From JAADEM01 sp965371855 (GTDB taxonomy: Bacteria > Bacteroidota > Bacteroidia > Bacteroidales > Marinilabiliaceae), in the NCBI GenBank assembly GCA_965371855.1, contig CBDUZZ010000071.1:1-21134 (forward strand): DNA of 21,134 nucleotides, in the 5' to 3' direction. Below are positions 16,310 through 21,134 of the stretch, one piece after another. A program made the translations under genes and the position numbers. The notes beneath the pieces were generated by a model. The model made no database searches. It was not told the origin of the DNA and saw nothing but the letters and a program-made list of their open reading frames with translations. Position 1 is the stretch's first letter, and every line of letters starts with the position of its first letter.

Positions 16310-16338
16310 CTTTATACTTTCTACTTTTACCTTTTCAC
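16310..16338. repeat. 7-bp-period pyrimidine-rich tandem array downstream of the aldehyde reductase gene
   Basis: Four units in register: ctttata, ctttcta, cttttac, cttttca, then c. It ends 18 bp before the stop codon of the minus-strand aldehyde reductase gene. Shorter and more decayed than the other arrays, but with the same period and the same placement at a 3' end. Confidence 0.65.
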
Positions 16339-16356
16339 GTGCCTTTTAGGGCGTTT

Positions 16357-17520
16357 TTACAATGCAAGTAATAGTATCTCTTTTATCTGTTCCGGGCCTA
16401 ACCTTTTATACGCCCCAATCGGCCCAAAGATACAGGCACTTTTTGCCATATGTTCAAAATGCTCATCAGGGATATTAACCTCTGATAATTTTGAGGGCAT
16501 TCCTAAACTTATAAAAAACTGACGCACAGCATCAATACCGGCCTTAGCTGCTTTAATATTATCCTCTTCGGTTACCTCAAAAACATTTCTTGCCATTTGA
16601 GCTATTTTAGGTGCTCTTCTGTCATCCAAAACATACTCCATCCAGGCAGGAAACAGGATTGCAAGGCCAGCTCCATGTGTCAGGTCATATATAGCACTTA
16701 CCTCATGTTCAATGGCATGTGTAGCCCAATCGCCAAACAACTTACCGGTACCGGTTAAACCATTCAGTGCCAAACTTGATGCCCACATAAGATTTGCTCT
16801 GGCTTCATAATCATCCGGTTTATCAAGTGCTACATGTGCATATTTCACACACGTTTTTATTATACTCTCAGCTATTGAATCCTGTAAAAATGTTCCCTTA
16901 TCCGGAGTGAAATATTGTTCAAAGATATGACTCATAATATCCACAGTACCAGATGCTGTCTGCCACTTATTAACAGAAAAGGTTAAAGTGGGATCCAGTA
17001 TCGAAAATTTTGGTCTCAAAGAATCATCTCCTAATGCTCTTTTTTCTTGCGTATCATCTCTTGATATAACAGCATTACCGTTCATTTCACTTCCTGTAGC
17101 AGCAAGAGTCAGAATAGTTCCCAGAGGAATAGGATTCTCAACTTTAGCTTTTCTAATTGTAAAATCCCATGGATCACCATTGTAAGGAACTCCGGCTGCA
17201 ATAGCTTTGCAACAATCAATTACGCTACCTCCTCCAACAGCTAAAATGAAATCAACACCATTTTCCCTACAAATTTTAATTCCTTCATTTACACTATCCA
17301 GTCTCGGATTCGGTTTTATTCCGCTCAACTCATAATAATCAACATCGGCATTTTTCAATTGTGTGATAACATTATCATATAAACCTGATTGCTTTATACT
17401 CCCCTTTCCATAAGCAAAAAGAACCTTATTACCATACAGTTTGATCTCACCTGCAAGCTCATTTACTCTGTTTTTCCCAAATAATATCTTTGTTGATGCA
17501 ACAAAATTGAAGTTCTTCAT
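16357..17520 (-). CDS. yqhD: Iron-containing alcohol dehydrogenase, YqhD-type NADPH-dependent aldehyde reductase
   Basis: Reduces aldehydes to alcohols in the cytoplasm, probably detoxifying reactive aldehydes, or acting as a butanol dehydrogenase in fermentation. From the ATG at 17520 the product is 387 aa, the same length as E. coli YqhD. The N-terminal Rossmann-like part has VLFAYGKGSIKQSGLYD and the nucleotide motif GGGSVIDCCKAIA (97-109). Metal ligands are Asp194, His198 (GTVDIMSHIFEQYF), His268 (GDWATHAIEHE) and His282 (LTHGAGLAILFP), essentially the E. coli YqhD positions. An in-frame ATG at 17568 would add 16 residues but lies within the fabG terminator region, so I prefer the internal start. 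It is downstream of fabG in the same direction but separated by a strong terminator. No promoter is obvious, so expression may need read-through or an unrecognised signal. Confidence 0.92.
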   Translation of the reverse strand: MKNFNFVASTKILFGKNRVNELAGEIKLYGNKVLFAYGKGSIKQSGLYDNVITQLKNADVDYYELSGIKPNPRLDSVNEGIKICRENGVDFILAVGGGSVIDCCKAIAAGVPYNGDPWDFTIRKAKVENPIPLGTILTLAATGSEMNGNAVISRDDTQEKRALGDDSLRPKFSILDPTLTFSVNKWQTASGTVDIMSHIFEQYFTPDKGTFLQDSIAESIIKTCVKYAHVALDKPDDYEARANLMWASSLALNGLTGTGKLFGDWATHAIEHEVSAIYDLTHGAGLAILFPAWMEYVLDDRRAPKIAQMARNVFEVTEEDNIKAAKAGIDAVRQFFISLGMPSKLSEVNIPDEHFEHMAKSACIFGPIGAYKRLGPEQIKEILLLAL

Positions 17521-17551
17521 ACTTTTAAATTTAATATTTCCCCATAAAAAT

Positions 17552-17585
17552 AAAAAAAGGGTGGTCAAAAGCCACCCTTTTTTTA
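17552..17585 (-). terminator. Intrinsic terminator after fabG
   Basis: A stem gggtggt / gccaccc (six Watson-Crick pairs and one T-G) with a caaaa loop is flanked by seven A on the left and at least seven T on the right. It begins 17 bp after the fabG stop. The symmetrical A and T tracts let it work on either strand; the minus strand is the relevant one here. Confidence 0.92.
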
Positions 17586-17601
17586 TAAAATATTTTTTTT
17601 G

Positions 17602-18348
17602 TTACATATTCATTCCACCACAAACATGAATTACCTGACCTGAAACATAACCAGACAAGTCAGAACCAAGGAACAAACAGACATCAGCAACATCTTCTGG
17701 TGTTCCTCCCCTTTTTAATGGGATTTGACTTTCCCATTGTTTTTTTACATCTTCAGGTAGTTTTCCTGTCATTTCAGTAATAATGAAACCCGGAGCTATT
17801 GCATTACTTCTAATTCCTCTGGCACCTAACTCCTTAGCCATAGATTTTGTAAAACCAATAATACCGGCTTTTGAAGCAGAGTAATTAGCCTGTCCTGCAT
17901 TGCCGCTAACTCCAACAACCGAACTCATATTAATTATAGAGCCATTACGTTGTTTAAGCATAATACGCTGAACGGCTTTTGTAAAGTTAAAAACAGATTT
18001 CAGGTTTACGTTTATAACTAAATCCCACTGCTCTTCAGTCATACGCATTAATAATGTATCTTTAGTTATTCCGGCATTATTAACCAAAATATCAACCTGA
18101 CCAAACTCTTTAACAATCTCATCCACAACACTGTGTGTATCGTCATAGTTACTAGCATCAGAGGCATATGCTTTAGCTTTTACTCCCATGTCAAGCAGTG
18201 CTTTTTCTGTTTCCTTAGCACTTTCATTAATAGCCAAATCGGTAAATGCAACATTACATCCTTCAGATGCAAATTTAATAGCAATAGATTTACCAATACC
18301 TCTGGCAGCACCGGTAATAATGGCTGTTTTTCCTTCTAATAATTTCAT
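17602..18348 (-). CDS. fabG: 3-oxoacyl-[acyl-carrier-protein] reductase
   Basis: NADPH-dependent reduction of 3-oxoacyl-ACP in each round of fatty-acid elongation, in the cytoplasm. The 248-aa product is a classical short-chain dehydrogenase: cofactor motif TGAARGIGKS (12-21), NNAG (90-93), and the catalytic tetrad Asn115, Ser143, Tyr156 and Lys160 (Tyr-Ser-Ala-Ser-Lys), five residues later than in E. coli FabG. The C-terminus LFLGSDLSGYVSGQVIHVCGGMNM closely follows FabG, which favours it over other short-chain reductases. No acpP, fabF or other fab gene is adjacent. It has its own promoter and a strong terminator, so it looks monocistronic. Confidence 0.95.
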   Translation of the reverse strand: MKLLEGKTAIITGAARGIGKSIAIKFASEGCNVAFTDLAINESAKETEKALLDMGVKAKAYASDASNYDDTHSVVDEIVKEFGQVDILVNNAGITKDTLLMRMTEEQWDLVINVNLKSVFNFTKAVQRIMLKQRNGSIINMSSVVGVSGNAGQANYSASKAGIIGFTKSMAKELGARGIRSNAIAPGFIITEMTGKLPEDVKKQWESQIPLKRGGTPEDVADVCLFLGSDLSGYVSGQVIHVCGGMNM

Positions 18349-18402
18349 CTCTTTTTATTTTAAAAAATGATCAGTTAAATTCATTTATCTGTTATAATAA
18401 GG

Positions 18403-18430
18403 CAAAGTTAATAAAATTAAACAATCACAA
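18403..18430 (-). promoter_or_regulatory. Bacteroidota-type promoter for fabG
   Basis: On the minus strand TTG (18428-18430), 17 bp, then TAACTTTG (18403-18410). Transcription would start near 18397, giving a leader of about 50 nt to the fabG ATG at 18348. The rest of the 276-bp gap to the chemotaxis gene shows nothing else except that gene's own candidate promoter. Confidence 0.55.
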
Positions 18431-18580
18431 TATATTTAATGTTTTTGGGCTATTTATTATTCCTAAAAATCATTATTAAACAAATAATCAAAATTATGCT
18501 GTTAATCATGCAGGCGGGAATCTTCATCAAAAAAATATAACAATTTACTATACAATACCGTATATACATATGAATATTTA

Positions 18581-18588
18581 TATTTTTG
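18581..18588 (+). promoter_or_regulatory. Candidate -7 element for the chemotaxis receptor gene
   Basis: TATTTTTG matches TAnnTTTG and ends 36 bp before the ATG at 18625. There is no clear TTG at -33, and the region is very AT-rich, so this is tentative. Confidence 0.4.
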
Positions 18589-18624
18589 TAATTACGTAAC
18601 CAAACTACCTTAACTATTTAATAT

Positions 18625-20565
18625 ATGAAAAATTACCGCTTCAAATGGAGCATTAGAAACAAATTATTAATTTATATTTTAGGCCCAACTTCTTTTTTTC
18701 TCTTGCTTATATTTTTCATTGCTGGTGATTATTCTCAAAAGATCGCAAAAGAAAACAACCTTAACATACTTGAAAAAGAAGCTACAATAGCAAGTTGCGA
18801 GATAAAAACAATACTATCTACACATTTGGGAGTAGCCCGAGGTCTGGCTCAGAGTTTTGAATCCTATAAAACTATTCTACCAGAAGAAAGAATGACAATC
18901 TATAATAACATGATTAAACGTGTTACTGAAGAAAACCCTGATTACATTGGAGTATGGCATTGCTGGGAATATAGTTTTCTTGATTCTGAATGGGGTGATA
19001 AACCGGGGCGACATTCTGTCTCCTTTTACCGTGAAAATGGAGAGATAAAAAAGGATATTGAAGATCGTGATATGGGTGGAGTAGTAACACGTACAGGCTA
19101 TCATCGCATCAAAGACTCAAAGCAGGAGGCTATGATGGAGCCATATTGGTGTGTATATGACAATACAAAGAAAAGTAATCCTAATGCTGAAAATGTTGAA
19201 GATCAGGTATTGGAGACAACATTGGCCGTACCAATACTCGACAATGGAGAATTTGTCGGATTAGTTGGAATTGATGTATCGTTGGCTACTTTTCCCAAAT
19301 ATTTGGCCTCTATTGTTCCTTTTGAAGGTAGTGAAGCATTTCTTGTATCAGAACAAGGTATGATTGCCGGTTATAAAAACAAAGAATTACATGGCAAGTA
19401 CTTTTCAGAAGAGTTTAAAGAACTGGAAAAAGAGTTTCAGATTAGCAAAAAGTTACTGTCCCATAAAGCTTTTCGTATTAAAGCCATGTATAATAACAGA
19501 ATAACTTTGCTTAATTTTAGTCCAATATTCATAGGTAATGCAACATCACCGTGGTATATAATACTTACTGCACCAGAGGAAGTTTTACAAAAACAGGCAA
19601 CAAAGATAATTTTGATTGCTATAGCTCTGGGATTAAGTGGAATCTTGCTGATAGGCATTGTGTTATGGTTTATAATTAATAAAATGACTAAACCTGTCAA
19701 AGAAGCAACAATTTTAACCGACGCAATTGAAAAAGGAGAATTAAATGTAAACCTTATTAACAGCGATAAAGGAAGTGACGAATTACATGTGATGCAAAAC
19801 TCACTGGTAAATATGATATCTAAACTAACTACAGTTGTAGAGAATATTCGTAAAAACTCCAACAGAGTGGAAAACTCATCTCACGACTTGGAAAAAGAAG
19901 CCCAAACGCTATCTGAATCAACATCCGAAATGGCTTCATCAACAGAGGAAGTATCATCTGCCATTCAGGAGATGACTGCAAATATTCATCAAAACATTGA
20001 AAGTACCATAAAAGCAGAACATCTATCTGATAAAGCACTTAAAAGTGTAGAAAAAAGTAATGAGTCCACCAAAAGGATGAATGAATCGATGAACAAAGTA
20101 GCTGAGCGTATTTCGATTATTCAATCTATTGCGACACAAACAAATATTTTGGCACTTAATGCAGCAGTTGAAGCTGCCCGGGCAGGAGAATCAGGAAGAG
20201 GATTTTCTGTAGTGGCATCAGAAGTGAAAAAACTTGCAGAAAAAAGTAAATCTGCCGCCGAAGAGATAGAAAAATTATCAAGAAAAGCATTAATGGTTTC
20301 GGAAGTTGCAACTTCAAACCTGGAAAACCTTGTTCCTGTTATTAAGGAAACATCTACATTAGTTCAGGAGATATCCGCTGCCAGTTCAGAACAAAAATTT
20401 GGTATAGACCAAATCTCATCAGCCATTCAGGAAATGAACAACGGCACACAAAAAAATGCTTCACAAGCAGAAACATTAATGACCAAATCAGTTGAACTGA
20501 ATGAACGAGCTAAAAAACTTAAAGACATTGTATCATTTTTTAAAACCATAAAACAAGATAAATAA
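18625..20565 (+). CDS. Methyl-accepting chemotaxis protein with periplasmic Cache-type sensor
   Basis: A 646-aa transmembrane receptor that senses an external ligand and signals through CheA/CheW. TM1 (about 13-33) and TM2 (about 328-351) bracket a roughly 290-residue periplasmic region. Its motifs (DYIGVWHCWEYSFLDSEWG near 106-124, then ETTLAVPILDNGEFVGLVGIDV near 197-218, and a second lobe ending FIGNATSPWYIILTAPEE) fit a double-Cache domain. HAMP follows at about 352-405 (KMTKPVKEATILTDAIEKGE). The long signalling coiled coil has its conserved tip near 500-530 (SIATQTNILALNAAVEAARA, then GESGRGFSVVASEVKKLAEKS). No C-terminal CheR-binding pentapeptide is seen. No other chemotaxis, flagellar or gliding gene is in the window, so this is an orphan receptor. 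Ligand unknown. Confidence 0.95.
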   Translation: MKNYRFKWSIRNKLLIYILGPTSFFLLLIFFIAGDYSQKIAKENNLNILEKEATIASCEIKTILSTHLGVARGLAQSFESYKTILPEERMTIYNNMIKRVTEENPDYIGVWHCWEYSFLDSEWGDKPGRHSVSFYRENGEIKKDIEDRDMGGVVTRTGYHRIKDSKQEAMMEPYWCVYDNTKKSNPNAENVEDQVLETTLAVPILDNGEFVGLVGIDVSLATFPKYLASIVPFEGSEAFLVSEQGMIAGYKNKELHGKYFSEEFKELEKEFQISKKLLSHKAFRIKAMYNNRITLLNFSPIFIGNATSPWYIILTAPEEVLQKQATKIILIAIALGLSGILLIGIVLWFIINKMTKPVKEATILTDAIEKGELNVNLINSDKGSDELHVMQNSLVNMISKLTTVVENIRKNSNRVENSSHDLEKEAQTLSESTSEMASSTEEVSSAIQEMTANIHQNIESTIKAEHLSDKALKSVEKSNESTKRMNESMNKVAERISIIQSIATQTNILALNAAVEAARAGESGRGFSVVASEVKKLAEKSKSAAEEIEKLSRKALMVSEVATSNLENLVPVIKETSTLVQEISAASSEQKFGIDQISSAIQEMNNGTQKNASQAETLMTKSVELNERAKKLKDIVSFFKTIKQDK

Positions 20566-20698
20566 GCAACCAAACAGGGATTTAACAATTGAATCAAGTA
20601 GTGTATAGAATAATTAAGGTTCTTCAGAAAAATGCATAGGTAAACTTTGATTATTAGCTTATAACCTGTGTTATTTGATGAAACAAAAGATAGCATTA

Positions 20699-20842
20699 CG
20701 GTGCTCTGCACCTTATTAAAACTTTTATACAATATCTCTACAAATGTTTGAGGTGCTCTGCACCTGATAAATATAGCGGCAGAGCCGCCAAAATCTTTGT
20801 AGAAATAGTAATTAAATACAGTTTATAAGGTACAGAGTACTG
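20699..20842. repeat. Nested palindromic element with four 3-nt-loop hairpins
   Basis: Four small hairpins occur in order: GGTGC-tct-GCACC (20700-20712), AGGTGC-tct-GCACCT (20751-20765), GCGGC-aga-GCCGC (20776-20788) and GGTAC-aga-GTACT (20829-20841). The middle two are flanked by inverse arms tctacaaatgtttg (20737-20750) and caaaatctttgtaga (20789-20803). The outer two also match each other in inverse orientation, with flanks caccttattaaaac and gtttataaggta. The whole is therefore a palindrome within a palindrome. CTAC and GTAG tetranucleotides near the inner arm ends recall REP elements mobilised by RAYT transposases, but no such gene is present. I believe similar ggtgctctgcacc repeats occur in other Bacteroidota, which would need a search. 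Confidence 0.8.
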
Positions 20843-20875
20843 AAATATTAAGACAACTATGCATTATTTGGATGA

Positions 20876-20894
20876 GCCATAATTAAACTATGGC
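20876..20894. repeat. Hairpin GCCATA-N7-TATGGC
   Basis: Perfect 6-bp stem with an attaaac loop, between the two larger repeat elements. No T-run follows. It could be part of a degraded repeat or of a non-coding transcript. The flanking stretches 20566-20698 and 20895-20954 show no gene or other signal. Confidence 0.4.
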
Positions 20895-20954
20895 ACAGTC
20901 ATTATTAAAAATGAATATGAAATTGATTACGATGAAAAATATTTATGAGATTGT

Positions 20955-21031
20955 TTATCCTGCCCTTTCAGGGCGAGTGGTAATCTAATTTCAAGGCGTC
21001 ATGGGCTAAGTTATCCTAGTCTTTCAGGCTG
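20955..21031. repeat. Pair of direct hairpin repeats with compensatory changes
   Basis: ttatcctgccctttcagggcg (20955-20975) and ttatcctagtctttcaggctg (21011-21031) agree at 16 of 21 positions. Each contains a hairpin, GCCCT-ttc-AGGGC and AGTCT-ttc-AGGCT, and the differences keep pairing (G-C to A-T, C-G to G-C, C-G to T-G). Between them lies aaggcgtcatgggcta (20993-21008), possibly a decayed third hairpin. The layout is like palindromic intergenic repeats I recall from Bacteroidota, but the family name is unknown to me. Confidence 0.7.
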
Positions 21032-21090
21032 CAAAAATGGAAAACATTAATCTTCAAATTTATCCCACAACTTTTTCAATTGATGCCATA

Positions 21091-21126
21091 AAAAAAGCCC
21101 GACTCATTTCTGAATCGGGCTTTTTT
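21091..21126. terminator. Intrinsic terminator, possibly bidirectional
   Basis: A stem gcccga (21097-21102) / tcgggc (21115-21120), with a further tca/tga pairing in the loop, is flanked by six A on the left and six T on the right. It is 530 bp beyond the chemotaxis gene, so it probably serves a minus-strand gene beyond the right edge, or a short transcript arising within 20566-21090. Confidence 0.85.
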
Positions 21127-21134
21127 AAAAATTG

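Noticed and set aside
17521..17568. Longer aldehyde reductase from an ATG at 17568
   Set aside because: It would begin inside the fabG terminator; the ATG at 17520 gives the 387-aa family length.
17552..17585. Riboswitch or attenuator for the aldehyde reductase gene
   Set aside because: It is a simple stem with A and T tracts directly after fabG and has no alternative fold; a plain terminator explains it.
19437..19862. Minus-strand 141-aa open frame opposite the chemotaxis gene
   Set aside because: It is the antisense of strongly conserved TM2/HAMP coding sequence and resembles no known protein.
20699..20842. Insertion sequence or integron attC site
   Set aside because: There is no transposase or integrase coding sequence, and the pattern of four short hairpins does not fit attC architecture.

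Overview
The window is about 21 kb of low-GC bacterial chromosome, most likely from Bacteroidota and probably a free-living Bacteroidales-like lineage. The reasons are the protein families (DUF4382 and DUF6340-type lipoproteins, GH29 fucosidase, lipid-anchored RND pump parts, ACT-ACT-HAD SerB, lipoprotein PBP4), the lack of Shine-Dalgarno sequences, and several promoters fitting the Bacteroidota -33 TTG/TTTG and -7 TAnnTTTG pattern. The placement is inferred from gene content; there is no rRNA or other marker here.

Layout, left to right. Positions 116-3790 (minus strand) hold a DUF4382 lipoprotein, a secreted alpha-L-fucosidase and L-threonine 3-dehydrogenase, each apparently its own unit. 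Positions 3988-10206 (minus) hold a complete tripartite RND efflux operon, transcribed adaptor, permease, outer-membrane channel, and preceded by a 106-aa protein with an antitoxin-like N-terminus and no toxin partner. Positions 10365-12212 hold a nitrilase-family omega-amidase and a YitT-family membrane protein, transcribed divergently. Positions 12325-16200 (minus) hold phosphoserine phosphatase SerB, the PBP4-type peptidoglycan hydrolase DacB, and a DUF6340-like lipoprotein upstream of dacB. Positions 16357-18348 (minus) hold a YqhD-type aldehyde reductase and FabG, separated by a strong hairpin terminator. On the plus strand, 18625-20565 encodes a methyl-accepting chemotaxis protein with a periplasmic Cache-type sensor. 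The last 570 bases are non-coding and rich in palindromes.

The coding content is mostly housekeeping and envelope functions. I found no mobile-element gene, CRISPR array, tRNA, rRNA or defence system.

The most unusual structure is non-coding. Many gene 3' ends carry short degenerate tandem arrays with a period of 7 or 8 bp (15 or 16 bp in two cases), each with its own word, and several run up to or into the stop codon. Downstream of the chemotaxis gene lie two further repeat elements: a nested palindrome of about 144 bp with four small hairpins, and a pair of hairpin repeats. Both show paired base changes that keep the stems. These are the best candidates for undescribed biology here.
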